Shown here piece after piece: positions 1 to 12,211 of a stretch of 64,000 nucleotides of DNA. A program made the translations under genes and the position numbers. Positions within the stretch are counted from its first letter, which is position 1. Every line of letters begins with the position of its first letter. Source of the DNA: Zychaea mexicana (taxonomy: Eukaryota; Mucoromycota; Mucoromycetes; Mucorales; Lichtheimiaceae); contig NW_026516737.1 in the NCBI RefSeq assembly GCF_025766255.1, forward strand, positions 62,001 to 126,000. Direction: 5' to 3'. A model generated the notes under the pieces. The model saw nothing but the letters and a program-made list of their open reading frames with translations. It made no database searches and had not been told where the DNA came from.

Positions 1-3000
1 CAGATACACAGATTATATGGGTTCATGGAACACTGTTTCTCGTTCCTCTTCCTTTTACTCCTCCCTGCATTCATGCAATTGTTGTTCAGTGTGCTTTCTG
101 TATCCGAGTTCTTCTTTACCATAGATGAGAGGCCGAAATATCCATAGCAATTCTGCCAAGTGCGCCCAGCCGACTCTCGGCAATGATCTAGATAGTGTCG
201 ATGAGGCAGGAACGCCTATGCGAGTATCCAGCGTGGCGAGGCTGATTTTGTCGTCTTCGTCGGCTCGAGCAAAATGAGTTGGGTGAATTACCATTCGTTT
301 GCGTGTTGCATAAAACAGGATGAGTCGTAGAAACACTCTGAATACATTGCATGTTCAGTATTATTACATGAACATGCTATCATCATCATGCTCTCAAGGA
401 TATTGAATAAAAGCAAGCTGCTCCTTACTTTGCCCCTTCCAAACTGGCGATACAGCGCCAACGCCTGGATACACTTTTTGTCGTTTTATGCACGAGCATT
501 TCAACCACGACTTCAGTATATGACACCGTACTGAGCGCCAGCGCAGCTGCTCGACAAAGTTTGTGCTTCAAATATTGTTGTTCGATATGTGCGTTGAATC
601 CCGTCAGCGATTCATTTTGTTGACGAACAAGACAATGAGTATGTCGCAAACATAAAAGATTTACAGCTGACAATACTGTTTGGAAAAAAGAATTGTCGGC
701 GATCAGTCAGTGATCAGGTACAAGCTTTCAATCTTTTGGTACCAATCCAAATTACTTGATTGAGCACATAGTTCGGCATCCTCAAAACGACCTGTGGGTT
801 CATTCAAAAGAGAGAAAAGCGGTATATAATTACATTTTTGTCAGCAGAAATAGGTGCTGAGCAAACTTTGGCTTTTCTTTCATTTTACCGGGAAGAACAA
901 ACACGGTAGCTCGGACAACGTCCTCAATAAGCTCGAGACGTGAATGCGTATCAAGGGATAGCAGTCGGTGAAGCATGGAATATTATATGTGTACAAGGAG
1001 TGGAAAACAAAAAAGAACAGGAAGAGAAGCAGTATTTTGCCATGTATTCTTTTTTTGGGGGAAAAAGGAAGCCTTAACTTTCATGTGGGCTTCCGTGATT
1101 GCCTCATAACGAGTTCTGATTAATATAAAATGATAAAAATCACTTGTTCTCATTATTAAATATTAAGTTGATAAGGACGCAATGCATCATGCAGCCATTT
1201 GTCGTGCAGGAACTGGTTAAAGCGTCCTGCTTCCCTCTTATACACACCTCCTGGTCCCTTGATCGTCTGGCGTGTGTTTTTAACCTTTTCATAACACAAA
1301 TCCCCTCTGTTGTCCCTGATGGGATGATCTGTTTGTGTCACAATATACTGCTGCTTGCTTGTTGTACAAGCGAGGCACATCTTTCATGGCATTGTCAAGA
1401 AGAGCTACTACTTCCAAAGGGGACAGCACTTGACTGTTGTTTTTCTTGCTTATTATGAATATGTTTTCCTTAATGAGTTTTTTTCCTTATATGACAATTA
1501 TTGGACCAAGAAAAGGGAGCACGCATGGACGTAAAGTTCATGTAGCCAAAAAAAAAGAGCATAAGAATGGCGGGTGTATAACCTACAGACGGGCGTACGC
1601 CACATTTGGTAGCGTAAAGAGTAAGCGTGCGCGATGAATTTGATAAATTTGACGCGTGGGTCCATCTTTTAACTTGCTGGGATGTCTTTAACTTGTCCCT
1701 CTGTATATTTTATTGGAGCCTGAATAACCCCAAGATGGGGGCGGCATATACTTTTATAAAATTGTCGATGTTTTGTTAACAGACAGTCTCATAAAGCATA
1801 GTACGTTTATATTCTACAAGCTCGCAATTGCAAAAGTAAGCTGCGATCTCTGTTCCTTTAGTATATGTTGTACAGTAGTAGAACCCCGTACAGTGCTTTA
1901 TTTACCTTCTATATTACTTTACGATCACTACTGATGATGACTTGCTTATGGAATTGAACAATAATCGCTTATCGCCAGCTGCATACAAAATGACGTTTAC
2001 TTTATGAAGATAGAGAAAACACATATTGTTCTCGATGATTTACAATATATATATATGAAGATACAAGACGTACATAAATCTCCTCTAGTATAAGCTTAGA
2101 CTTCTACCAATCTATAGAAAATTTCATCTACTTTTAACAGAAACACATTTTTTTATATATATTATCTCTCACTATCTCAGATTAAGAGAATAAAATATCG
2201 CTCTCCCAGGATCAAAGCAAATAGTGTAAGCCTTGATAACTTAAATACACCTATCCCTACTTTCAAACTAAACTATATAAAAGAAATGTTTAAACATCGT
2301 TCGTTTTTTAAGGAGAAACAAAAGGTTTTGTATACATACTGCCCATTATATGTTTTATTACTGAGGTGCAATGGGCCAAAGTTACCAGTGACATTCTTGC
2401 ATGTATATATCAAAGATGCCGCGAGTACAGTACAAAAGCGTTGCCATATGGCGATAACGCATTTGAAATAAAAAAAACGTGGCGTGGTAGTACCCGTTGT
2501 GCCTGTCTTGTCACGGTGCGGATGTATGCATTAGGAAGTCGGCGAGGTTTGAGGACATTCGCGAGTGATTGAAAGAAGGCTCTGATGTTAGGATACAGGA
2601 GGCTCAAAGGCAAATTAATAGTGCGCAACAGAGACTTGTACTGAAAACAGTACCTTTTCTACTGCGATACCATCCTCTTTAATCCATGAAACTGATAAAA
2701 TGATATGATGCTTGATCGGTGGACATATAAACTATAGTGACTACGTACACTTTTAAACAAATAGTAGGTAGCGAGGTGAGGTCATGTACCTAAAATTAAT
2801 GATAGAAAGGTTTGTTGAATGACATATTTTCTGTTCCATACAAGATGCAGTATTTTGGTTATATAATCTTAATCCATTACGACAAATCAAAGGGCTTGAA
2901 GCTTACAGTGTCTGGGGTAAACAATTTCTTGGAGTGTGGTAGCACACATTGTGCCTACAATTCCTACGTCGTAAAAGAACTGCTAGAGAGTCCGATGCCC

Positions 3001-4654
3001 GGTTCTGTGTAAGTAAAACCGGGACGATACACTATTTAGGTAGAAGCAATCAACGGCAATCTTGGTAACATCATGTGAATAACTGTTACTATGCAAGGTA
3101 AATGCTGAACTATAAGGCGATCGGAAGTCCCACATAACTACTGAAGCTATCGTACATCTTACTACTTTTCTTGAAGAGTATTATACTAACGGAAGCGTGG
3201 ACATGACTTACTAAATATGCATATGTCACGATGCTTTTTATTGTTTTTTGGGCAAGGAATGTTACAGTAGTGAGCATTATGTAAAAGCAAATATCCCTTT
3301 TCCCATTCATATCTCTCTCGTCAGATATGTAGCAGCGTAAGTGGTGAAGATAATGGAAACGGTGTGACACAATATTACCAATTTTAGGATCTAGATTTGC
3401 TGAATAGATAATGATTAAGTCTATCGCAGTATTATTTCCTCTTGCTTATAGTCAACACCACCAACCAGTAAGTATGCTGTAGATTGATAGCTGTTGCTCA
3501 GCTCGATCACACTGAGCAAGTAGGAATGCTCCATAATAATGCAGTATGCGGATAGGTACTTTTTACCTGATTAGGCTAGTTACTTGGTCAAATCACCAGG
3601 AGAAACTCCCCACAATGACAACTGCGGAGTCTCACAAGCCTGCTCGATCTCCTGTGGGGGAGGGAGGGAGTCCGATATGATCTTTTAGAAGTCCAAGAAG
3701 CTCGCATACTGATAACAGATAATTTTCCTCTCTTTAAAATAAAGTCGTGAGCATGCTTATTATGAGGCATAAAAGGTGGCACTAACGCAGGTATATTTTG
3801 GCCGTACTTCGATAACCCATGAACGGCGCTCTAAACGAACCATGCGATAACCCCAATTAGGCAAAGGTCGGGTTCGAAAGCGCTCACACCACACAAGCAC
3901 TTTTTGTTCAGTATGGATGATGGATGACTGGTATATACGCTCAAATAAGCAACATACCAGATTGCTCCCACTTCACGAAGAGTGAAGAGGTTGCTATTAG
4001 CTGTTACCAAATAGAAAAACTCTTTTTTCATTCGGATATCTGAAACTTTGTTACATACGCAGTTACTACATATAGTGGCAACCGTAGTATATGGGTCACT
4101 GATGACAATAACAATGGTGTTGTCGACAAAACATAAACCATGTCTGCAGGCTATTCGTGTCCCATTGGAGAACAAGTCGCGCATTATCACAGTTGATAAA
4201 TAACGTATTTGAAAGTCAGAAGCGTGGATAAAGCGTCATGTTCGTTTTAGATAAAAGATAACAAAACCTTTGTGTAATACTGATAAAAAACCAAAAGGAA
4301 CGCAGAGAAACTTCACATTCGTAGCCCCCCGATATTTCCGAGGATCTGTTCCAATCAATACAAGTTATATGCCTATCTAATTACCACATATGCCAACGAT
4401 CCACACGAACACACAAACCACCAATACAGCGCTACGGGTTTATCTATTTTGTATCTCTCATCAGAAGGATTTTCAGGCAGTACATGATAGTATATAAATA
4501 CACACATACTCGGACATCCTCTCTTTTCTCTTTGCAGCCAGCCCAGCATATATTCTCCAATAGTAATATTTGCCTGGAAGCGCATATCAACCTCGCCCTC
4601 TCACCCCTCCTTCCACTTACATCTCTTTTATAATTATAACATCTGCTGATAACA
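1..4654. other. Gene-poor leading region
   Basis: AT-rich sequence with only short open frames that show neither a recognisable domain nor consistent splice signals. The last ~100 bases before the permease start become CT-rich, as is usual for fungal promoters and leaders. I see no RNA gene or mobile element here. Confidence 0.5.
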
Positions 4655-7134
4655 ATGCAAAATAGCAACAACGACCCTAATAACACACGATCTTCTCCGT
4701 CGACAAGTTTTGTCTCGTCGTCCGAAAAGCAGGAGTATGTAGATGTTGTCGACGCCGAACGCACACAGGAATCGTATTATCCGCCAGCTCTAGTGTTGAA
4801 TCCAGAAAAGACGCCCATCATGGAACGCTTGAAGCATAAGTTTACAACTAGGGATGGCTGGGTCGGCGACTATGATTACCGTGCTCTTTGGTAAATATTA
4901 AACTGCAATTATTTACAAAAGAGCTGATCTTTATCTTGTTACCATACATATTAACCACTAACAATACAAACTAAAATGTATATGGTGATGATAGTATGCC
5001 TTATATTCCGTTTTTTAAGAAGCACGCCAACCGTTCCGAATTCTATGGACCCGATGAAGATATTCCCGTCTTTGTGGCTATCTTGATGGGTGTCCAACGT
5101 ACGTTTTCTGTTATATGATCGAGTAACAAAGGGATGCCACAGTGATGTTAAAGTTTGATAAAATAGATTTCTTGGGCTGTGTCGGTGGCCTTATCACGCC
5201 TACGCTTTTGATTTCCGGCACAGGTGCCACTGCGCTTAATCTGGACGCAGAAACCCGCTCATATATGATTGCTGCATCTTTTATTGTATCCGGTATCACT
5301 AGGTAAATTACCTTCGACAATAAAAGCTCACGAACAGTAAAAGAGAATAATTGTTTTAATCATATTACCCTTATGTATATATGATAATAGTTTGGTCTAT
5401 ACCTCACGATTCCGAGTACCACGCACCCGGTATTACGTCGGTGTTGGGTAAGTTTCAGGTGGTCAATAGTAAACCCTCTCAAGCAACAAACAAATTAAAT
5501 CAATTACGTTTGCTTAGTTTATTAGAAGTCGCTGGTGTTGCCTTTTCTGCTCTTCCTGCTGCTCAAGCTATGGTTGAAAACATGTATATCGGTAAGCTAT
5601 TCGATTTAAGAAGCTGTATATAAAAGAGTAGCAATGTAAAGTACTAACCACACTGATTTATTCTCTTTCCTTTTTTCCTACAGATGGTACCTGTCAAACC
5701 GAAACCCTTTCCGACGGTACGATCAACTACCTGCCATGCCCCGACGGTTTTGGTGCCATTCTCGGCACACAGATCATCGGCTCTATCCTTTCTATCATTT
5801 TCAGTTTCGTCTCACCTCGTATTCTTAAGCGTTTGTTCCCCAAAATTGTCACCGGCATTGTGCTTTTCTGTATCGGCGCCAAATTGATTACGAGCAGTAT
5901 GAAGAATTGGGCTGGTGGCTCTGGTCCCTGCATGCAAATGCCCGATGACGGCTTATTTGCCCTCTGTCCCAACATTAACGCGCCGAACCCACAGCCATGG
6001 GGTGGTCCGGTGAACTTTGCCCTTGGTGCTTCCGTCTTCTTCACTATTCTTCTTATTGAATTGCTCGGATCGGTCTTTTTAAAGAACGTCTCGGTTGTTA
6101 TTGGTTTGATTGTCGGCTGTATTATTGCTGCCGGTATTGGCATGTTTGATAGTTCCTCTATTGATGCCGCTCCCGCAGGAACCTTTTTGTGGGTCAAGAC
6201 ATTCAAATTGTCGATTTATGGTCCCGGTGTCATCCCCGTTCTGTTCTCACAGCTGGCTATCATTATCGACAGTATTGGTGAGATCACGGCTGTATGTGAT
6301 GTTTCCCAAAAGGCGATTGAGGGTGACGAATTCCAATCGCGTATCCAGGGCGGTTTGTTGACGGATGGTCTTCTTGGTATCTTCTCCGGTTTGGGAACCA
6401 CTATGAGCACTGTCTTGTTTACGCAAAACAACGGTATCATTGCTGTAAGTATAGCTACGAAGCTGCTATCACTTCATCATATACCATACTTTCAACATTA
6501 ACATACGATGAACAATGTTTTTGTTATATGATACAATAGGTAACTCGCTGTGCAAGTCGTATTGCTGGCTTTGTATGCGCTGGTATTCTCATATTGTGCG
6601 GTATTCTCGGCAAATTCTCAGCCACATTTTTGGCGATTCCAGAGCCTCTTATTGGTGGTAAGTTGTATACATGTAGTTTATGATAAATCGACAGCCACCA
6701 AATTATTTTGCTATGCATCTCGAATACATGTAGGTATGACGGTGTATTTGTTTGCTTCAGTCGCCACATCTGGATTGAGAATCCTCGCATATTTGGAATG
6801 GACGCGTCGAGATCGTGTGATTATCGCTTCCTCGCTAGCCATCGGTTTGGGTGTTTTGCTTGTTCCTAACTGGTTCAAGTTCGTCCTACCTACTGTGGAA
6901 AATGCTGCTTTGAACGGTTTTTACAGCGCTATCCGAACTGTAGTTTCTACTAGCAACATTATCGGTGGTATCATGGCTGTCCTTCTTAACTTGATTCTAC
7001 CTTATGAAGAAGAGGAGAGTGCGGATCAAACATCATCGGCAGAGTCAGAAGCTAAACCCATGGGCGGTGCACATCGCATGTATTACGATGAGGAGCAACA
7101 GCAGCAGCAAGAAGCAATTACCCAGAAGAACTAA
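4655..7134 (+). CDS. Purine (xanthine/uric acid) permease, NAT/NCS2 family
   Basis: Exons 4655-4890, 4995-5098, 5167-5302, 5391-5447, 5518-5591, 5684-6444, 6540-6657 and 6734-7134 join in frame to 628 residues, a little longer than Aspergillus UapA/UapC. The protein should be a plasma-membrane proton symporter for purines. Family landmarks seen are the N-terminal ALCMP-like entry, the QH pair of TM1 (residues 113-114), VGGLITPT, an external loop with GTC and PCPDGFG, the DSIGEITAVCDVS segment before the signature, and the NAT signature Q-N-N-G-x4-T-R (about residues 450-459). Many hydrophobic segments fit 12-14 membrane helices. The cytosolic tail is acidic with a short poly-Gln run. Acceptors were chosen to restore family residues: the one at 5166 gives QHFLGCVGG, while an earlier AG also stays open but loses the His. 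Substrate choice between xanthine, urate and other purines cannot be fixed by eye. Confidence 0.93.
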
Positions 7135-8633
7135 TCTTGGCGCATGTAGTACGCACATTATCATCTCCCTTTCCTTTCTTTTCCACTATAATTCTTTCAC
7201 ATTTAAATGACACCTTCATTTTTACGCCATTCTGTTGTTGCCGTTGCTCTACTACTATTCTATTGCTCTACTTGCAGTACTGTCTTGTAATATTGTTTTT
7301 CACATATTTTCTCTCACACTTGTACTATTTTTGATTTTATGCATTTTTCTGTAATATAGTTATTAGCTCATCCATTTTTACACATGAACAATTGATACAA
7401 GTGGGCATACTAAGTGCAAAGGAACGGTCATTGATAACAGCGTATGAATTAAGGAAAAGCTTAACCTCCGTACAATCTCTCTCGGTATGTCATCACAACG
7501 ATAAAAAACGGACATCTTATGTGTCCAATGTGCTGTTGCACAACGATTGCCCCATGTTGGGTTGCACATCACTTTTTAATATAAACGTTTTAAAGAAGCG
7601 GCGACTAGCTCAGCCCTTTAAAGCATGCCGTTTCGACTAAAAACGGTGAAGTGGATGTGTCAGAAAAAGAATAGATTCTCCGCTCTTATTCTGTCCTCTC
7701 TCCGGTTAACCGATGGAGCACGTACTGGGAAAATCCTACGTCAGAAAGCCGAATTATCAAATTGTGCTTTTTTGTTCTCACATATACAGCAGTTAATAAA
7801 AAAAAGTTATTTAGCACGCTAGATCGCTAGAGTGCTCCCTTACGCCAAGATTTCTGTACCATACCTTTAGTCTATTAGTTCTATTAATGGGGCAATTGAT
7901 CTTAGTTGAATGTAAAAATTTTCTGTTTTGAAAGAGGGGGAGTCTAGCCACGCGGACCCGGTGGTATTTTCATATAACGACGTGCTCGCGTGGCAAAAGC
8001 TTCTTATTAATTTTGAAACAGATCCAATTGAATACGGTTTGTGTTTCTTGACGTACTGTAACTATTACGGCATAGATTTGTTAATTCATTTAGAACGAAG
8101 CACGGTAATTTGTCAGTTTGGATTAAGAGTTGTGCTCAACTACATGCTGCCATATCTCATTGTATTTGCAGAACGAAAACAGTCAAAAGAGCGCGACGAT
8201 CGGTCAGAGACAGCGGAGTCGGCAGTTCGATATGTCCTGATGATGGTGCGGCACTGTAGTAATCTGAAACAGACTCGTAGTCTTTTTGGTATAAAATATT
8301 CTGCACACATTTTCAACGCGTGGTACGTCGTATGATCACACTTTCTAACTCGCGTGGTATGGACAATGTTGACATGCGTTGATTTGAGCATTAAGGGGTC
8401 TTAGTAGCAGAGGGAGCAAACGTCATGGGGAGAAATGACGTTAAGTGCCACTTTAGCTTGGTTCATAACGTCAATCTCTTTTTTTCCTGGGGTCCAGAAG
8501 TTCCTTGTGGCCGTTCTATTTGTGCTACAGTCGTCATTTTTAATTTTCAATTGTCTTGAAAAGAAAAACCTTCTCCTTTTTTCTTTCTTTCTTTCTTTAC
8601 TTCTTCTCTGTTATATTCACTCATCGAGTCAAC
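7135..8633. other. Intergenic region between permease and disordered-protein gene
   Basis: The first ~250 bases are T/C-rich and look like the permease 3' untranslated region. An open frame at 7928-8335 begins only with TTG and resembles no family, so it is not called. The final ~100 bases are a CT-rich leader. Confidence 0.45.
8420..8473. promoter_or_regulatory. Three CRE-type TGACGT half sites
   Basis: ACGTCA at 8420-8425, TGACGT at 8436-8441 and ACGTCA at 8468-8473 lie within 54 bases, 161-214 bases upstream of the start codon at 8634. TGACGT is the core bound by ATF/CREB-type bZIP factors. The clustering is seen directly; binding is inferred. Confidence 0.35.
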
Positions 8634-9917
8634 ATGCTCAAGTTCACTACTGCAAGCTTTGGCGAGAAGCGCTCTGCAAAACCTAAACCTCTATTTAGCG
8701 TTCTACGCAAAAATAATCGCAGTAACAACAAAGACAACTCAGCCAGCAATGATGCACCTGTCAACAACAGTAAGGATGCTTCTGCCACTGTCTCGCCATC
8801 CTGGCACGCATCTACCAAACTGTCAAAACATGATCCCCACTCTTCTCTTCTCCCGCGCTCTAAATCATCAAGAAATCAAAACCATCATAATCATAATCAT
8901 GGTCTTTACAACACATATCCTCGCCATGGACACAGTGGGCGGCGATCAGCGCGGAGAGTGAGTCCACAATTCTTAGGCGCTCAACAACACGAAGATGCGA
9001 TTGCCGCCCGTCAAGCGGCCTTGGATAAACTTTGTGGCAAAACACCGACAACCTTCATTCCATCCGCGAGTGACAGTAGCAGTATGCCATCCCCACCGCT
9101 CTCACCCATGCAACAATATCCATCTTCACCGCCACCACTACGTCGAAAACATCCCACGCGTCATCAAAATCCGCCCCACCCACCATTATTCCTCGACGCA
9201 AGTGATAATAACAGTAGTAGTAGCAGCAGTAGCAGTAGCTCTTCATCACTTAATCGACAACACACTCTCCGAAGAAAACCGAGCCGGCGACCTATTCATC
9301 AAGTGCCCACCGGTTGCTATGCCCCTATCCCGTCACCCAGCAACAACATTCAACACCACAATCATCACTATCATCACCAAGGACTTGCACCACCGTCGCC
9401 ACGTTACGCAAACTACCATCCCCATAGCAACCAATATAACAACAGATTGCCACCATCGCCACGGTCTTATCGAAACACGCCATTAACACCTCCCTACATT
9501 GCGTTGCAAGAAGAAAAAGGGAAAATGCAAGAAAGAAAGCATGTTGTAGAAGACGAGGATGACAATCTGCCTCTCTTACACACCATTTCTCCCGAATCAT
9601 TGTCGCGGTCCGAATATTATGTCGGTGACTCTACACCTGCTGCTCTTGACGACAACAACAACAATAACGGACTGCTACGACGATCATTCGAGTCTGAATT
9701 CACAGAGTCGGACAGTGACAGCATGACGAGTATCAGTAGTAGTAGTAATGAGGACAACAACAATGACGGTAACGATAGCGACGAGAGTGAAGACGAGGAT
9801 CGAGTAGTATCGCTTACACGGCATATGCGGTCAATTATTGTAAATGAAAAAACTGCCCCGCCGCCAACGAAGTCGAGAAAGACGCGTTTGTCTGCAGAAT
9901 TGCACACCAGTCAATAA
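8634..9917 (+). CDS. Low-complexity protein of unknown function
   Basis: Single open frame of 427 residues from an ATG that directly follows a long CT-rich leader. The frame is open for another 26 codons upstream, but that stretch encodes the CT tract and is unlikely to be translated. The N-terminus is basic (many Lys/Arg up to about residue 110). The middle is rich in Pro, Ser and His, with HNHNH runs and a poly-Ser tract coded by AGT/AGC repeats around 9213-9247. The C-terminal third is acidic, with Asn and Asp runs. The only stretch that looks folded is a short helix around the residues HEDAIAARQAALDKLCG. No membrane segment or signal peptide. I do not recognise a family; it is probably an intrinsically disordered regulatory or scaffold protein. 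Confidence 0.6.
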   Translation: MLKFTTASFGEKRSAKPKPLFSVLRKNNRSNNKDNSASNDAPVNNSKDASATVSPSWHASTKLSKHDPHSSLLPRSKSSRNQNHHNHNHGLYNTYPRHGHSGRRSARRVSPQFLGAQQHEDAIAARQAALDKLCGKTPTTFIPSASDSSSMPSPPLSPMQQYPSSPPPLRRKHPTRHQNPPHPPLFLDASDNNSSSSSSSSSSSSLNRQHTLRRKPSRRPIHQVPTGCYAPIPSPSNNIQHHNHHYHHQGLAPPSPRYANYHPHSNQYNNRLPPSPRSYRNTPLTPPYIALQEEKGKMQERKHVVEDEDDNLPLLHTISPESLSRSEYYVGDSTPAALDDNNNNNGLLRRSFESEFTESDSDSMTSISSSSNEDNNNDGNDSDESEDEDRVVSLTRHMRSIIVNEKTAPPPTKSRKTRLSAELHTSQ

Positions 9918-10356
9918 AACAGTATTTATATAAGAAAAAAAGCGAAGAAACAGTAAATGATGAAGGAAAAAGGGGGAAGGGGTGGATAGCAATATATGCA
10001 ATGGATATTAGCTGCTTGGATCTAAAAGACGAGAGAGTTAAGGAAAAGAGAGAGAGCCTTTCTCGTAACACAAGGGACTTACTTTGTGTGTGTTTGTGTT
10101 CTTCTCGTTTATATACTACTGGCTTTTTCTTTTCTTCGTTTCTTTTTTATCATCTCTTCTTCTTTTCCGCAACTACTTTTACATACCTTTCCTTCGTTTA
10201 TATATTCCTTTCCTTTCCTTATCGTACTATTCGCTTTACCCCGTCCTCTCTCTTACTCTCTCTCTCTCTCTTGTGTCTATCCTTGTCCATACTATCTTTA
10301 ATACTAATTACTTATAACCTTCACTGTCCTTATCCATCTTAAACCACAACAACGCC
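9918..10356. other. CT-rich leader/promoter of the bHLH gene
   Basis: About 230 bases before the start codon at 10357 (10084-10320) are strongly pyrimidine-rich, including a TC dinucleotide run near 10252-10270. This is typical of fungal promoters and 5' leaders. Open frames inside it are by-products of the composition. Confidence 0.5.
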
Positions 10357-12211
10357 ATGACTCAAATCGTTCTCGCTAGCAATGCAACAACAACCGTTCA
10401 CGGTGCTTCTAATTACCCTGTGGATACCATGGTGCCACCACCATCAACCGTAGCAGCAGCAATGCCGCATCGCAGACCAGACGATGCTTCGCCGCCATCA
10501 TGGGCGTCTCCAGCATCCGTATACTCGGCTGTTGGCCCCGGTGCCAATGTATATCGAGGAGCGCCACCACCACCACATCCGGCAGACTTCCACACCTATC
10601 AAGGTAAGAAGAACAAGAACATTGTATTTCCCCTATTTTTTCCTCTATATCGTACCTACCTAGCAATCTTTTTCATTAAAGTTGACTGCTATGATTGGCT
10701 GGCTGGATATTTCGATTAAAATTTTATTGAGAGAGAAAAAAAACTTTTGGGCTACACAACACTACTGTACGCACATACACTGGTGTAGCACTCCATTCTA
10801 AAGTATGCACGTTGTCTAAACTTTTCTATTGTAATCTTTTCTGCTACACAAACAAAACATAAAACAATAGGCTACGGTTACCCCACACCCATCTCCCTGG
10901 GTTATCCTTCTGTCCCAATGGCTTACCCTGTACCGCCTCCGCCACCGACAGCAACAACGCGTTTTGGCTATTGTCCTGACCAAATGTCCTCCCCTCCTCA
11001 CCATCGTTCCTATCACCCTGGCAGCCCCGATTCGGAATCCGCTTCCTCGTCCTCCAAGTCGCCTCAAACCCCGTCGGCTACTACTGCCGCACCTAATACT
11101 AATACGACTACCTCGGTAGACCCTGCTTCCAACAATGCAGCAGCTGTAGCAGCAGCAGCAGCAGCAGCGGCAGTGGCGACAGGTTCTCAACAGCATCAGG
11201 CACTTGTTACACCACTTGTTCCATCATCATCACCACGATACTCGAACCCTACAACCGATCGTGTCAAAGAAACAATCGCTCGTGCAAACTCGGTTCCAAT
11301 GGAGTTTTATCACACGGAGTTTTTGGAGTACTCCAAAGAGACGTACGAAAGAAAGATTGGATCGCGTAACAAGCGTAAGCGACAACAACAGCAACAACAG
11401 AAAAACGAAGAAGCTGCTTCGAACAAGAAGCAAAAGCTTGAGGAATCTTCTTGCAGCCTTGTAAATGCTAATGCCACTACCACTGCTACTGCTACTACCG
11501 AGGACGCTTTTGTGTCAGTAGCACCAGCAGATGATTTTGACGAAGATGATATCAAAGACGACGAGAATCTCAGAGGCAGCTTAGAGGATGAAACAGATCC
11601 AGAGTAAGTTGAATTCTCCAACCCTTTTCGAGCTTAGTAGTGGGCAAGAAAGCCCCTCACTATCTATTTGAGTGTAGATGAACCCATCCTGTCTCAAGAT
11701 ATAGATGGATGTTTCTTTTTATAGTATCACCCGCTTACCCAAGTTGTATATTTATAGGCAATTGACCAGTGCTGAACTTCGTCGCCAAATTCACATTCAG
11801 TCTGAACAAAAGCGACGTGCGCAAATCAAAGATGGCTTTGATGAGTTGCGGAAGCATCTTCCTGGTTGCAACAACAAAAAGATGAGCAAGGCCGCATTGT
11901 TGAATCGAAGTACGTTGCTGCCTCATCTTAACATAAGACGTGTGGAACATATATAACATAAATCTGATATCATTGACCACAACATCATTCTATAGCCGTC
12001 CAGCAAATGCAGCATCTAAAAGCCATGCAAGTTGAACTGTTGGAAGAAGTCGAGCGTCTCATGCAAGAAAATGAGAACTTGAAAAAGTAAGTAGAAACTT
12101 AGTTGCGCAGAATGGAAAGCTAGGATGAAATGCTTATAAATTACATGTGCTATTAGATTCCAACACGATGTCTTTCAACGGCAAGCCATGGAAAAGATGT
12201 ACACTTTTTAA
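10357..12211 (+). CDS. MLX-like bHLH (probable leucine-zipper) transcription factor
   Basis: Exons 10357-10603, 10871-11603, 11758-11909, 11996-12086 and 12157-12211 join in frame to 425 residues. The first ~325 residues are low-complexity (Pro/Ser/Ala/Thr, a poly-Ala run, a poly-Gln run near a basic KRKRQQQ stretch, an acidic segment). The bHLH lies at about residues 335-395, spread over exons 3-5. Its basic region has the class B pattern H339-x3-E343-x3-R347 (IHIQSEQKRRAQIKDGFDEL), predicting binding to E-boxes of the CACGTG type. The loop LPGCNNKKMSKAALLNR closely resembles the MLX/Mondo subgroup, and helix 2 runs into a Leu-rich heptad segment (VELLEEVERLMQENENL). It should act in the nucleus as a homo- or heterodimer. 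Assignment to MLX rather than another class B group (USF, RTG3-like) is a judgement. Confidence 0.85.

Noticed and set aside
4194..4652. Several HGATAR motifs upstream of the purine permease (possible AreA/NIT2 sites)
   Set aside because: Number is near what an AT-rich sequence gives by chance; no strong pairing or conservation evidence.
7600..7665. D-arm-like TAGCTCAG followed by a TTCGA
   Set aside because: Spacing and stems do not fit a tRNA; no acceptor stem pairing seen.
7928..8335. 135-codon open frame on the plus strand
   Set aside because: Begins only with TTG, no splice partners, no family resemblance, and it lies in intergenic sequence.
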